A stretch of DNA of 64,000 nucleotides from Nocardia neocaledoniensis (GTDB lineage Bacteria; Actinomycetota; Actinomycetes; Mycobacteriales; Mycobacteriaceae): the NCBI RefSeq assembly GCF_003182135.1, contig NZ_QGTL01000004.1, forward strand, positions 744,001-808,000, in the 5' to 3' direction. How positions within the stretch are numbered: the first letter of the stretch is position 1; the number at the start of each line of letters is the position of its first letter. Below the pieces are notes generated by a model. It searched no databases and was not told where the DNA came from. It was given only the letters and a program-made list of their open reading frames with translations. The position numbers were made by a program, and so were the translations under genes. Below, one piece after another: positions 38,183 to 46,983 of this stretch.

Positions 38183-39528
38183 CGGATGCCGGGGGTGCGC
38201 GGGTCGTCGCCGAGGCAGACCAGGATCGCGCACCCCGGCGGAATGCTGGCGAACGGCGCCGCCAGCGGCTGGTTCAGGCAGTCGAACACCGTGCAGCCCG
38301 GGTAGGCGCCCGGCCCGATGCCGAAGACCGCGAGCAGGATGTTGCTGTCGACCAGCGTGGCCGGATCGAACTGCACCGGCGGCTCCACGTACGGCTGCGC
38401 GGTCGGCGCCTTCGTGTCGGTGAACGCCTCGAACAGCCTGCGGAAGAACTCGTGCGGCAGCTCCTCGGTGTGCGCGATCACCCCGCTCGGTCCGTACTTC
38501 GTCTCGTTGCCGAACGCGCCGGTCCACATCACCATCAGGTCCAGGCTCGGCATGAACCACACGTTCTGCAGGCCGAGGCCGGACATGAAGAAGGTGTCCG
38601 ACGGCAGGAAATCCGGTGACTCGGCGCAGTTCTCGCCGATCCAGAACAGGTAGCCGTAGCAGCTGTTCCGCGGCGACGGGGTGCGCGCTTTGCGCAGGTA
38701 GTCGGCGGAGATCAGGCGCTGTCCCGCCCATTCGCCCTCGTTGGCGACGAGCAGGCCGATCTTGGACAGGTTGTCGGGCGGCATCATCAGGTGGGCGTAG
38801 CCGTAGGTGTGGCCGGAGCGATCGCGCGCCCAGTAGTAGTCGGTCTTCGCGATGCCGAGCGGATCGAACAGCTCACGCTGCGCGAACTGCTGCAGCGGCT
38901 CGCCGACGGCCAGCTCGATCACGTACGAGAGCAGGTCGACATTGCGCTGGCTGTAACTGAATTCGGTGCCGGGCGGGTTGGCCAGCTCGACCGCCAGCGC
39001 CTGCACCGCGCTGTTCGGGTCCACCGGGATCACCGCGGTGATGCCCTCGGTGAGCACGCCCGTCTTCATGCCGGAGGTCTCGGTGAGCAGGTTCTCGACT
39101 GTGATCGCGCGGTGCGTCGCGTCGCCCAGACCGGCGGGCAGGTAGCGGTCGATCGGGGCGTCGATCGCGAGTTTTCCCTGGTCGGAGGCAATTCCGGCGA
39201 GCATCGAGACCACGGACTTGGTGACGCTCCAGATGTTCCAGGCCACCTTGCCGGTCTCGGCGTTGCGCAGGCCCTCGCCGACCAGGCAGTTGTGCCGGAA
39301 GACCTGCACGTTGTTGCGATTGCGGGTGGCCGCGAACTGCAGCGCCGCTTCGAGTTTCGCGGGATCGAGGCCGACCTGTTCGGGGCGGGCGCGTTCGAGT
39401 TCCCGCGCGGAGGTCACCTCGCAGCTCTTCGAGGTGGCAGGCGCTGCCTGCGCGGGGGCGCCGAGCAGGCACCCCGAAACCAGTGCGACCGCGAACGTCC
39501 CCGCGAGAAATCCCCTGATCAGCCCCAT
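38179..39528 (-). CDS. Secreted serine hydrolase (beta-lactamase/class C family)
   Basis: 449 residues. Sec signal at 1-28 (hydrophobic core then APAQAA). The SxxK is S101-V-T-K104 in NIWSVTKSVVSML; the YxN-like element is YSQRN, and a tail Cys-rich stretch (PGCTVFDCLNQPL, PGCAILVCLGDD) suggests disulfides outside the cell. Class C beta-lactamase-like proteins act as esterases or peptidases. Stands alone, 3' overlapping the aminotransferase. Confidence 0.88.
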   Translation of the reverse strand: MGLIRGFLAGTFAVALVSGCLLGAPAQAAPATSKSCEVTSARELERARPEQVGLDPAKLEAALQFAATRNRNNVQVFRHNCLVGEGLRNAETGKVAWNIWSVTKSVVSMLAGIASDQGKLAIDAPIDRYLPAGLGDATHRAITVENLLTETSGMKTGVLTEGITAVIPVDPNSAVQALAVELANPPGTEFSYSQRNVDLLSYVIELAVGEPLQQFAQRELFDPLGIAKTDYYWARDRSGHTYGYAHLMMPPDNLSKIGLLVANEGEWAGQRLISADYLRKARTPSPRNSCYGYLFWIGENCAESPDFLPSDTFFMSGLGLQNVWFMPSLDLMVMWTGAFGNETKYGPSGVIAHTEELPHEFFRRLFEAFTDTKAPTAQPYVEPPVQFDPATLVDSNILLAVFGIGPGAYPGCTVFDCLNQPLAAPFASIPPGCAILVCLGDDPRTPGIR

Positions 39529-39603
39529 ACGGCCGAGACTAGACCGCCGCGTCGTCCGTAACCCGTAAAGCGGGGCCGCGCGATCCCCTGTCCACCGGTA
39601 TGT

Positions 39604-40851
39604 TCACACACCCGTAAAACCCCGAAGGTGGTAAACCGCCGCGCCGCAGGCCAGCACGGCGAGTCCGGCGAGCACGGAGGCGAGCGGCAGCGCGAACGCG
39701 ACGACCACGCAGCCGAGCGCGCCGACCACCGGCACCCAGCGCGCCGGCCTGCCCTCCTCCGCCGTGAGGGTGGCCGCCGACAGGTTCGCGACCAGGTAAT
39801 ACCCGAGCACCGCGAACGAGGAGAACCCGATCGCCGTCCGCAGGTCGACGCTCGCCGCGAGCACCGCGACGACGGCGCCGACCGCGAGCTCGGCGCGATG
39901 CGGCACCGCGTAGCGCGGATGCACCGCGGCCAGTGCGCGCGGCAGATGGCCGTCGCGCGCCATGGCGAGCGTCGTCCGGGAGACGCCGAGGATCAGCGCC
40001 ATCAGCGAACCGACGGCGGCGAGTACCGCGCCCGCGCGGACCACCGGCGCCAGCCACGGCGCGCCCGCCGCGGTGACGACCCGCGCGAGCGGGTCGTGCG
40101 CTGCGGCGAGTCCGCCGGAGCCCAGTGTCAGCAGCGCGGCCACCGCGACCAGCGCGTACACCGTCAACGCGCCCGCCAGGGCGAGCATGATCGCGCGCGG
40201 AATCGTGCGCTCCGGATCACGCACCTCCTCGCCGAGCGTCGCGATCCGCGCGTATCCCGCGAACGCGAAGAACAACAGCCCCGCCGCCTGCAGCACCCCG
40301 TACGGCCCGATCTCCTTGTCGAGCACTGTGGCCTCCGCGTGGTCCCCGCCGATCCCGACCACGACCACCGCGGCCAGCACCAGCAGCACCAGCCCCACGA
40401 TCACCCGCGTCGCCAGCGCCGACTTCTGCACGCCGACGTAATTGATCCCGGTCACCAGCAGCACCGCGACCACCGCCACCGCGTGCGCGTACGCCGGCCA
40501 GGCGTAACTGCCGACCGTCAACGCCATCGCCGCGCACGAGGCCGTCTTCCCGACGACGAATCCCCACCCGGCCAGATATCCCCAGAACTCCCCGAGCCGC
40601 TCCCGCCCGTATACATACGTCCCGCCCGACACCGGATACAGCGCCGCCAACCGCGCCGACGACATCGCGTTGCAGTACGCCAGCACCGCCGCCAGCCCGA
40701 GCGCCACCAGCAGCCACGACCCGGCCACCCCCGCCGCGGGCCCCAACGCCGCGAACACCCCGGCCCCGACCATGGCGCCGAGCCCGATCACCACCGAGTC
40801 CCGCAGACCCAAACCACGTCGCAACGGCGCATCAGCTCCCATGCGCCCCAT
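39604..40851 (-). CDS. APC family amino acid permease
   Basis: 415 residues, about twelve helices. Family stretches near the start: GLRDSVVIGLGAMVGAGVFAALGPAAG; later SSARLAALYPVSGGTYVYGRE and FFAFAGYARIATLGEEVRDP. A shorter start at ATG 40842 is possible. It probably takes up an amino acid or polyamine. The upstream leader contains a strong hairpin (40888-40928) that could attenuate it. Confidence 0.9.
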   Translation of the reverse strand: MGRMGADAPLRRGLGLRDSVVIGLGAMVGAGVFAALGPAAGVAGSWLLVALGLAAVLAYCNAMSSARLAALYPVSGGTYVYGRERLGEFWGYLAGWGFVVGKTASCAAMALTVGSYAWPAYAHAVAVVAVLLVTGINYVGVQKSALATRVIVGLVLLVLAAVVVVGIGGDHAEATVLDKEIGPYGVLQAAGLLFFAFAGYARIATLGEEVRDPERTIPRAIMLALAGALTVYALVAVAALLTLGSGGLAAAHDPLARVVTAAGAPWLAPVVRAGAVLAAVGSLMALILGVSRTTLAMARDGHLPRALAAVHPRYAVPHRAELAVGAVVAVLAASVDLRTAIGFSSFAVLGYYLVANLSAATLTAEEGRPARWVPVVGALGCVVVAFALPLASVLAGLAVLACGAAVYHLRGFTGV

Positions 40852-40887
40852 CCTCGAGCATGAACAGGTTCGCCGCCTCCCGACACG

Positions 40888-40928
40888 AAAAAAGCCGCCA
40901 GGTCGATGAGGGAGACCTGGCGGCTTTT
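40888..40928 (-). terminator. Strong intrinsic terminator hairpin, APC permease leader
   Basis: A 15-base perfect stem (AAAAGCCGCCAGGTC with GACCTGGCGGCTTTT) with a 9-base loop. On the minus strand it is followed by T6, on the plus strand by only T4. It ends 36 bases before the APC permease start, so it is either an attenuator in that gene's leader or the end of a small RNA. No other gene reads into it. Confidence 0.75.
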
Positions 40929-41115
40929 CGAGTCGAAGGGCCGCCGCGTGGGCGGCCCGTCAGGGTGTCGACGCCCCACAAGCGCCTCTCGGCGAGTGGT
41001 CGCTCGTAGCGACAAAGGGGTGAGGCCCGGGGCTGTTCGGACGCCGACAGTGGGGTTCAACCACGGCGCCCGGCGAGCTATTCCGGTGCCCTGATGTGAT
41101 CCGCGCAACGGCAGA
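40929..41115 (-). other. Structured leader or small RNA candidate, no ORF supported
   Basis: About 190 bases between the terminator and the furA promoter. On the minus strand a second stem GGGCCGCC-CACGC-GGCGGCCC (40938-40958) lies just before the terminator, and further self-complementary stretches occur upstream, such as GTGGTTGAACCCCAC at 41050-41064. It would be the 5' leader of the APC permease or a small RNA. The only long minus-strand frame here is not convincing as a gene. Confidence 0.4.
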
Positions 41116-41148
41116 TTGAACTTCTCCAATTCTTGACTAATTCCAGAA
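41116..41148 (+). promoter_or_regulatory. furA promoter with conserved FurA/CatR box
   Basis: TTGAAC at 41116-41121 and TAATTC at 41138-41143 (16-base spacer) make a promoter. The stretch at 41129-41148 reads ATTCTTGACTAATTCCAGAA, which matches, as I remember it, the conserved AT-rich FurA box upstream of mycobacterial furA and the CatR site of Streptomyces. Autorepression by the Fur-type regulator is expected, relieved by peroxide. Confidence 0.7.
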
Positions 41149-41167
41149 AAAGAGGAGAGTGGATGAC

Positions 41168-41605
41168 GTGCACACCGAGGACATCGACGCTCGCCGACTG
41201 TTGCGCGAGGCCGGGCTGCGGGTCACCGCGCCCAGGCTCGCGGTGTTGAACGCGGTCGCGGCGCGGCCGCACGCGGACGCGGAGGCGATCACCGCCGCCG
41301 CGCGGGCCGCGCTCGGGACGGTGTCGACGCAGGCGGTGTACGACGTGCTCAACGCCTGCGTGCGAGTGGGGATCCTGCGCCGGATCGAGCCGGCCGGTTC
41401 GCCTGCCAGGTTCGAGACCCGGACCGGGGATAATCACCATCACCTGGTGTGCCGAAGTTGTGGGGCGGTCGTCGACACGGACTGTGTCGTCGGCGCCGCG
41501 CCCTGTCTGCAGCCCGCGGACGATCACGGTTTCGCGATCGATGAGGCCGAGGTCGTCTTCTGGGGGCTGTGCCCCGACTGCCGAAATCAGGAGGACGCGA
41601 AATGA
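41168..41605 (+). CDS. furA: Fur family peroxide-responsive regulator (FurA/CatR-like)
   Basis: 145 residues. Winged HTH about 15-75 ([36 protein letters not shown]), dimer domain with HHH at 90-92 and the structural zinc pairs C95-x2-C98 and C135-x2-C138. GTG 41168 is 10 bases after GAGGAG (41152); GTG 41159 is too close. It overlaps the catalase gene by four bases. In Streptomyces CatR and mycobacterial FurA repress themselves and the adjacent peroxidase gene, which fits here. Confidence 0.9.
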   Translation: MHTEDIDARRLLREAGLRVTAPRLAVLNAVAARPHADAEAITAAARAALGTVSTQAVYDVLNACVRVGILRRIEPAGSPARFETRTGDNHHHLVCRSCGAVVDTDCVVGAAPCLQPADDHGFAIDEAEVVFWGLCPDCRNQEDAK

Positions 41606-43053
41606 CCAAGCCGACCACCACCAACACCGGAAGCGCCGTCGAGAGCGACGACGAGTCGCTCACCGCCGGAACCCAGGGGCCGGTGCTGCTGCACGACCAC
41701 TACCTGATCGAGAAGCTGGCCCAGTTCAACCGCGAGCGGGTGCCGGAGCGGATCGTGCACGCCAAGGGTTCGGGCGCCTACGGCGAGCTGGTGGTGACCG
41801 GCGACGTCAGCCGCTACACCAAGGCCAAGCTGTTCCAGCCGGGCGCGCGCACCGAATCGCTGGCCCGCTTCTCCACCGTCGCCGGTGAGCAGGGCAGCCC
41901 CGACACCTGGCGCGACCCGCGCGGTTTCGCGGTGAAGTTCTACACCGAGGACGGCAACTACGACCTCGTCGGCAACAACACCCCGGTCTTCTTCATCAAG
42001 GACGCGATGAAGTTTCCCGACTTCATCCGCTCGCAGAAGCGCCTGCCTGGCAGCGGCCTACGCGATCACAACATGCAGTGGGACTTCTGGACGCTGCGCC
42101 CGGAGTCGGCGCACCAGGTGACCTGGCTGATGGGCGATCGCGGCCTGCCCAGGACCTACCGCCACATGGACGGCTTCGGCTCGCACACCTATCAGTGGAT
42201 CAACGCCGAGGGCGAACGATTCTGGGTGAAGTACCACTTCAAGACCGACCAGGGCATCGAATTCCTCACCCAGGCCGAGGCCGACACCCTCGCCGGTTCG
42301 GATCCCGACTACCACCGTAAGGACCTGTGGGACGCGATCGAGCGCGGCGATTTCCCGAGCTGGACGCTGAAGGTCCAGGTGATGCCGGTCGCCGAGGCCG
42401 AGGGCTACCGCTTCAACCCGTTCGACCTCACCAAGGTCTGGTCGCAGCGCGACTACCCGCTGATCGAGGTCGGCAAGTGGACGCTGAACCGGAACCCGGG
42501 CAACTTTTTCGTCGACATCGAGCAGGCCGCCTTCGAGCCGTCCAACATCGTGCCCGGCATCGGCTTCTCGCCGGACAAGATGCTGCTCGGCCGCGTCTTC
42601 GCCTACGCCGACGCGCACCGCTACCGCATCGGCACCAACTACGCGCAGCTCCCGCCGAACCAGGCCAAGGCCGCCGAGGTGAACTCCTACTCGAAGGAGG
42701 GCGCCATGCGGTACCACTACAACGCCGCGGATGTGCCGGTGTACGCGCCGAATTCGTACGGCGGCCCGCACGCGGATCCGGCCGCGGCCGGTGACGGCGG
42801 GCTGTGGGAGTTCGAGCCGTCGATGGTGCGGGCCGGCTACATCGAGCACGCCGAGGACGGTGACTTCACCCAGGCGGGCACGCTGGTGCGGGAGGTCCTC
42901 GACGACGCGGCGCGGCAGCGGCTGGTCGACAACATCGTCGGGCATGTCAGTGCCGGGGTGAGCGAACCGGTGCTGAGCCGGGTGTTCGAGTACTGGCGCA
43001 ATGTCGACGCCGAGCTCGGCAAGCGGGTCGAGGAGGGCGTGCGGGGCAGCTGA
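41602..43053 (+). CDS. katA: Monofunctional haem catalase
   Basis: 483 residues, small-subunit catalase. The essential residues are seen: H53 ([11 protein letters not shown]), N125/N126 (VGNNTPVFF) and the haem-ligand Y335 ([14 protein letters not shown]). ATG 41602 overlaps furA (ATGA) and follows AGGAGG. It dismutates hydrogen peroxide and is co-transcribed with the Fur-type regulator. A hairpin follows at 43071. Confidence 0.96.
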   Translation: MTKPTTTNTGSAVESDDESLTAGTQGPVLLHDHYLIEKLAQFNRERVPERIVHAKGSGAYGELVVTGDVSRYTKAKLFQPGARTESLARFSTVAGEQGSPDTWRDPRGFAVKFYTEDGNYDLVGNNTPVFFIKDAMKFPDFIRSQKRLPGSGLRDHNMQWDFWTLRPESAHQVTWLMGDRGLPRTYRHMDGFGSHTYQWINAEGERFWVKYHFKTDQGIEFLTQAEADTLAGSDPDYHRKDLWDAIERGDFPSWTLKVQVMPVAEAEGYRFNPFDLTKVWSQRDYPLIEVGKWTLNRNPGNFFVDIEQAAFEPSNIVPGIGFSPDKMLLGRVFAYADAHRYRIGTNYAQLPPNQAKAAEVNSYSKEGAMRYHYNAADVPVYAPNSYGGPHADPAAAGDGGLWEFEPSMVRAGYIEHAEDGDFTQAGTLVREVLDDAARQRLVDNIVGHVSAGVSEPVLSRVFEYWRNVDAELGKRVEEGVRGS

Positions 43054-43070
43054 CCGCCCGGACAGTGAAC

Positions 43071-43101
43071 GAGGCAGGTACGCCGATGGCGTGCCTGCCT
43101 C
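43071..43101. terminator. Bidirectional hairpin between katA and a microORF
   Basis: GAGGCAGGTACGCC (43071-43084) pairs with GGCGTGCCTGCCTC (43088-43101), 14 pairs with one G-T, loop GAT. It stands 17 bases after the katA stop and 12 bases after the stop of the minus-strand microORF, so it can end both transcripts. Confidence 0.7.
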
Positions 43102-43113
43102 TCGTCGTATCTG

Positions 43114-43173
43114 TCAGAAGTTGCTGAACCAGTACAGCAGGCTGGCCAGCACCCAGACGATCAAGGTCTCCAT
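43114..43173 (-). CDS. Candidate 19-residue hydrophobic microprotein
   Basis: ATG 43173 to TGA 43114 reads METLIVWVLASLLYWFSNF. The peptide is one short membrane-spanning stretch with aromatic residues near its C-terminal end, like known bacterial micro-membrane proteins. GGAGA lies seven to eight bases before the ATG, and a hairpin suited to terminate the transcript follows 12 bases after the stop. The triplet structure is short, so chance is possible, but the ribosome site, hydrophobic content and terminator together argue for a real gene. Function unknown. Confidence 0.55.
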   Translation of the reverse strand: METLIVWVLASLLYWFSNF

Positions 43174-43508
43174 CGTCGTTTCTCCATCTTGTCGGTACTT
43201 CCATTCTCGCTGATGTATCGCCGCGGGCCGACAAGTTGTTCTTAAGAACCTCTAGAGACGCGCGTCGCATCCTTTTGTCAGACACCGGAACTACCGGGTC
43301 CGACCGGTCTCGAGGGGTGATCAGTCGGACCCGGCGGTGCAGACCAGAAGGTGGCTCTTCCAGACGCTGAAGACGCACTGCCGACGGTAACCACACCGAC
43401 GGACTGGGCCGCGGATGTTCCACCGGGGGTGTCGTGGAGTACGCCGACCGGGCCGGGTCGAAACGAGAGTTACCGGCCCGGTCGTTTGCGTTTGTCACGA
43501 TCAGCGGT
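43174..43508. other. Intergenic region with two palindromes
   Basis: No ORF is supported in these 335 bases. The perfect 12-base palindrome GTTCTTAAGAAC at 43238-43249 is directly followed by CTCTAGAG at 43250-43257. They could be operators for the microORF on one side or the arsenate-reductase gene on the other. Nothing else recognised. Confidence 0.4.
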
Positions 43509-43520
43509 AAGGGTTGAGTA

Positions 43521-44189
43521 GTGGTCGAGATTGCCGAGCACCGAGACGCCCTTGATCGTGCCGAGGCACGGCTGCGCGAAGAGTTCGCGACGATGTTCGA
43601 ACCGGACACCATCCACCGCTACCTCTACTCCTCCTACGAGAATTTCGCCGCGCGCGCGACGGTGACCCTGTACCTGCCGCTGCTGGCGGAACGCTTCGGC
43701 AGGCAGCGGCTGCAGGCGCTGGCCAAGCTGGAGGGCAAGGTCGCCAAGCCGCGGCCGACGGTGCTGTTCCTGTGCACGCACAACGCGGGCAGATCGCAGA
43801 TGGCGCTGGGGTTCTTCGAGGAGCTGGCGCTCGGCCGCGCGGTCGCCTGGTCGGGTGGTTCGGAACCGGGCGGTCAGCTCAATCCGGCCGCGGTGGCGGC
43901 GATGGCCGAGGTGGGCGTCGACATCTCGCGCGAGTATCCGAAGCCGTGGACCGACGAGATCATCCGCGCCGCCGACGTGATCGTCACGATGGGCTGCGGC
44001 GACACCTGTCCGCTGGTGCCCGGCGTGCGCTACGACGAGTGGATCATCGAGGACCCGGCGGGCCTGGAACTGGCCCAGGTGCGCCCGATCCGCGACGACA
44101 TCCACCGGCGTGTGCTCGGCCTGCTCGCCGAACTCGGCATCGAGGTCACTGAGCCCGCAGGTACGCCACCCAGCCCCCGTACTCGGTGA
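43521..44189 (+). CDS. Arsenate reductase / low-molecular-weight phosphatase fold protein with N-terminal helical domain
   Basis: 222 residues. N-terminal ~75 residues form a helical domain found in actinobacterial arsenate reductases, then the LMW-phosphatase loop C85-T-H-N-A-G-R-S with preceding VLFL, and a later Cys pair C159/C163 (MGCGDTC) and DPAG. Such proteins reduce arsenate with mycothiol/mycoredoxin or thioredoxin. GTG 43521 follows AAGGG by seven bases. No arsenite pump or ArsR nearby. Overlaps the convergent allophanate-hydrolase gene by 44 bases. Confidence 0.85.
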   Translation: MVEIAEHRDALDRAEARLREEFATMFEPDTIHRYLYSSYENFAARATVTLYLPLLAERFGRQRLQALAKLEGKVAKPRPTVLFLCTHNAGRSQMALGFFEELALGRAVAWSGGSEPGGQLNPAAVAAMAEVGVDISREYPKPWTDEIIRAADVIVTMGCGDTCPLVPGVRYDEWIIEDPAGLELAQVRPIRDDIHRRVLGLLAELGIEVTEPAGTPPSPRTR

Positions 44190-45855
44190 TGTCGGAGGCG
44201 GCGACCGCCGCGTCGTAACTGCACGCGAAGCCGACCACGGAGCGGCCGTCGGCCAGATCGATGCTGGTCAGCGCCATCGGCGGGGGGAGTTCGGCGAGGA
44301 AGCGGCCGAGTCCGCCGGGGGAGACGAGGAACAGTTCGCCGCTGATCGGGGCGCCGAGGCCCGCGCCGTGCCGGACCAGACCCGGCTTCGCCGGGGTGGT
44401 GTCGAGGGCGGTGAGGCGGTAGGCGTCGCTGGTGGTGATCTCGCCGGCGAAGCGGGCGCCGAGCTGTTCGAGCTGCCAGTGCAGGGGCTGGCCACGCAGG
44501 TGGGCGCCGAAAACCGCCAGGGGCACAGCGTTTTCCACGAATAGCGGTGGTTCCGCGCCGGTCAGGCGGGCGGCCAGGTCGACGGCGAGCTGGTCGGCGA
44601 AGGCGGGGACCACCACCATCACACCGAACGGAAGGCCGTCAGCGGTGGGGGTGCCGGGGACGGCGACGGCGGCGAGATCGAGCAGATTGCAGAAGTTGGT
44701 GTACGTGCCGAGGCGGCGGTTGATCGCGAGCGGCTCCGCGGCGACCTCGGCGATCGACGGATGTTCGGTGGTAGTCGGCAGCAGCAGACCGTCGTACCCG
44801 GCGAGCAGGGCGGTGGCCGCGGCGCGGGCCCGTGCGAGGGTGTCGAGATCGGTGGCGAAGGCATGGGCGTCGAGTTCCTTTGCCGCGCCGATGATTCCGG
44901 CGACGGTCGGATCGAGGCCGGGCGCGCCCTTGTCGACGAATTCGCCGACCGCCGCGTAGCGTTCGGCGACGATCGCGCCGTCGTAGAGCAGCCGGGCGGC
45001 GTCGAGCAGCGCGGAGATGTCGATCTCGTGCACCGCGACGCCCTGGTCGCGCAGGGCGGCAACGGTTTCGGTGAAGGCCGCGCGGTAGGCGGTGCTCAGT
45101 GGAGTGAGATCGTCCGGACGCGGGATCGCCACCTTCGGCCGGGTGGAGGCGGCCAGGCGCACGTCGGCGGGCCAGGCGCGGCTGCGCGGATCACGTGGCT
45201 CCGGTCCCGCCATGGTCCTGGCGGCGGTGACGGCCAGGTCGAGGTCGCCGGCGAAGACGGTGACCGCGTCGTAGTCGGCGCAGGCCGGGACCACGCCGTG
45301 CGCGGGGATCACGCCGAGGCTGGCCTTGATGCCGACGATGCCGTGCAGCGCGGCGGGCACGCGGCCCGAGCCCGCGGTATCGGTGCCGATCGCGAGGTCG
45401 GCGATGCCCAGCGCGACCGCCACGGCGGAGCCGGAACTGGAACCGCCGGAGATCAATTCGGGATGCGCGGCATTGCGGACGGCGCCGTACGGGCTGCGGG
45501 TGCCGACCAGGCCGGTGGCGAACTGGTCCAGGTTCGTCTTGCCCAGCACCAGCGCGCCCGCGGAGACGAGTCGTTGCACGGCCGCGGCGGTTTCGGTTGC
45601 CGGATAGCCGAATTCGGGGCAGGCGGCGGTGGTGGGCAGGCCCGCGACGTCGACGTTGTCCTTCACAGCCACCAGCAGCCCGGCCAGCGGCAGGTCTTCG
45701 CCCGCATCGAGTCGCCGCTCCAATTCGGCTGCCTCGGTGTGGAGCTCGTCCTGCGGACGCAGGGTGATCCAGACCTCCGGCCGGTCCACCTCGGCGATGC
45801 GCGCGTACGCCGCCGCGACCCTGGCGGTCGGCGTCACGGTGTCGGGTGCTGGCAT
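44146..45855 (-). CDS. atzF: Allophanate hydrolase
   Basis: 569 residues. The amidase-signature domain (about 1-440) has the Ser-cisSer-Lys elements: Lys in GLLVAVKDNVDV and serines in ISGGSSSGSAVAVALG, with TDTAGSGRVPAALHG following. The C-terminal ~120 residues are the allophanate-hydrolase C-domain (FVENAVPLAVFGAHLRGQPL, HGAGLGAPISGELFLVSPGG). It converts allophanate to ammonia and carbon dioxide. Normally it works with urea carboxylase or after cyanuric acid/biuret breakdown; neither is in the window. Ten bases after a GntR gene, in one operon. Confidence 0.92.
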   Translation of the reverse strand: MPAPDTVTPTARVAAAYARIAEVDRPEVWITLRPQDELHTEAAELERRLDAGEDLPLAGLLVAVKDNVDVAGLPTTAACPEFGYPATETAAAVQRLVSAGALVLGKTNLDQFATGLVGTRSPYGAVRNAAHPELISGGSSSGSAVAVALGIADLAIGTDTAGSGRVPAALHGIVGIKASLGVIPAHGVVPACADYDAVTVFAGDLDLAVTAARTMAGPEPRDPRSRAWPADVRLAASTRPKVAIPRPDDLTPLSTAYRAAFTETVAALRDQGVAVHEIDISALLDAARLLYDGAIVAERYAAVGEFVDKGAPGLDPTVAGIIGAAKELDAHAFATDLDTLARARAAATALLAGYDGLLLPTTTEHPSIAEVAAEPLAINRRLGTYTNFCNLLDLAAVAVPGTPTADGLPFGVMVVVPAFADQLAVDLAARLTGAEPPLFVENAVPLAVFGAHLRGQPLHWQLEQLGARFAGEITTSDAYRLTALDTTPAKPGLVRHGAGLGAPISGELFLVSPGGLGRFLAELPPPMALTSIDLADGRSVVGFACSYDAAVAASDITEYGGWVAYLRAQ

Positions 45856-45865
45856 GGCTGGTCTC

Positions 45866-46570
45866 CTAATCGCTCATGGACATGGCGGCGACGGCGCGCG
45901 AGATGCGGTCGAGCACGACATCGAGCGAGTCGCCGATGTGGGTGTGCAGGAGCCGCTGCGCCAGCGCGAGATCGCCGGCGAGGACGGCGTCGAGAATGCC
46001 GAGGTGCTCGCTGATGGTGGTCTCGATGCGGTTGTTGATCATGAAGTCGTACATGCGGACATGCCGGATCCGGGAGTTCACCGCGACCAGCGCGCGCACC
46101 ATCTCGGCATTGCCCGCCGCGGTGAGCAGCGCGACGTGGAATTCCTCGTCGACGACGACGAACCCGGGCTCTTGCGCGGGCGGATCGGCGCGCAGCAGCT
46201 CCCAGCGCCGCTGTTCGGCGCGCAGCAGCGACTCGTCATGGGTGAGCGCGGGGTCGGCGCGCACGCGGTCCATGCCGCCGAGCTCGAGGGTGAGGCGCAG
46301 CTCGTACAGGTCGCGGATGCGGCTCACGCTCGGCCGGACCGGGCTGAATCCGTACTCCTCGCGCTCGAGCAGACCGTCCGAGCAGAGCATGGTCAATGCC
46401 TCGCGCACGGGCGTGCGGGAGATCCCGAAGCGCGCCGACAGTTTGGGCTCGGTGAGGCGGGCGCCGAAACGGATGTCGCCGTTCATCAGCTCGCCGCGCA
46501 GCGTCTCGTAGACGACCTCCCGCAGCGGTCTGCCCGGGCCGTCATCCGGTGCATCCACCCTTGTCGACAT
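45866..46570 (-). CDS. GntR family transcriptional regulator (FCD type)
   Basis: 234 residues. Winged HTH about 18-80 (VVYETLRGELMNGDIRFG, RFGISRTPVREALTMLCSDG), then the helical FCD effector domain with metal-binding histidines. Ten bases before the allophanate-hydrolase gene, which it likely controls. A GTATAC palindrome just upstream (46575-46580) resembles FadR-type half sites and may be its operator. Confidence 0.92.
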   Translation of the reverse strand: MSTRVDAPDDGPGRPLREVVYETLRGELMNGDIRFGARLTEPKLSARFGISRTPVREALTMLCSDGLLEREEYGFSPVRPSVSRIRDLYELRLTLELGGMDRVRADPALTHDESLLRAEQRRWELLRADPPAQEPGFVVVDEEFHVALLTAAGNAEMVRALVAVNSRIRHVRMYDFMINNRIETTISEHLGILDAVLAGDLALAQRLLHTHIGDSLDVVLDRISRAVAAMSMSD

Positions 46571-46781
46571 GGGTGTATACGCTATCGATCGGTAATTTCT
46601 ATCAAGTGACAGAAAGTAAGCGTCAGGTTAGCGGGTGCTCACAGCCGACACCCTCACCGCGGCCCGATCGCCACTGAGAGCACTTCTCAACCCCTCGCGA
46701 ACACGCGGTTACTCCAGCCGACACAGTCCGCGCGCACCCTTGCCTTCGACCCTCCCACTCCGCTCACCCGGAAGGGCGAAC

Positions 46782-46943
46782 ATGACCGAATCCGCCGCCG
46801 CGATCCTGGCCCTCATCCTGGGCCTGTGCGCCGTCATCGCCGTCACCGTCTGGTGGCCGAACCCCCTCGACCGCGAAGCTCCCGAAGAGCCCGTCCTGCA
46901 CGGCCCCCCGCTCCCACCTGCGCCCCGCCGCGACGGGCCCTGA
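46782..46943 (+). CDS. Small single-span membrane protein
   Basis: 53 residues: one hydrophobic helix (about 4-26, AAAILALILGLCAVIAVTVWW) and a Pro-rich cytoplasmic tail. ATG 46782 follows GAAGGG by five bases; the open frame upstream lacks such a site. No family recognised. 40 bases before the Nudix gene. Confidence 0.6.
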   Translation: MTESAAAILALILGLCAVIAVTVWWPNPLDREAPEEPVLHGPPLPPAPRRDGP

Positions 46944-46983
46944 CCGGCACGCCGTAGGTTGCCGGTGAGGTGGGAGGTTGTGG

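Noticed and set aside
41050..41064. GTTCAA-containing hairpin as a tRNA or tmRNA T-arm
   Set aside because: No acceptor, D or anticodon arms can be drawn around it and there is no tmRNA tag reading frame.
40788..41129. 113-codon minus-strand frame between the APC permease and furA
   Set aside because: It crosses the strong terminator hairpin and overlaps the permease start; no domain or ribosome site. The region is better explained as leader RNA.
42947..43612. 221-codon minus-strand frame between katA and the arsenate-reductase gene
   Set aside because: Begins and ends inside certain genes on the other strand; Arg/Ser-rich. Only the 19-codon frame within this area has a ribosome site and terminator.
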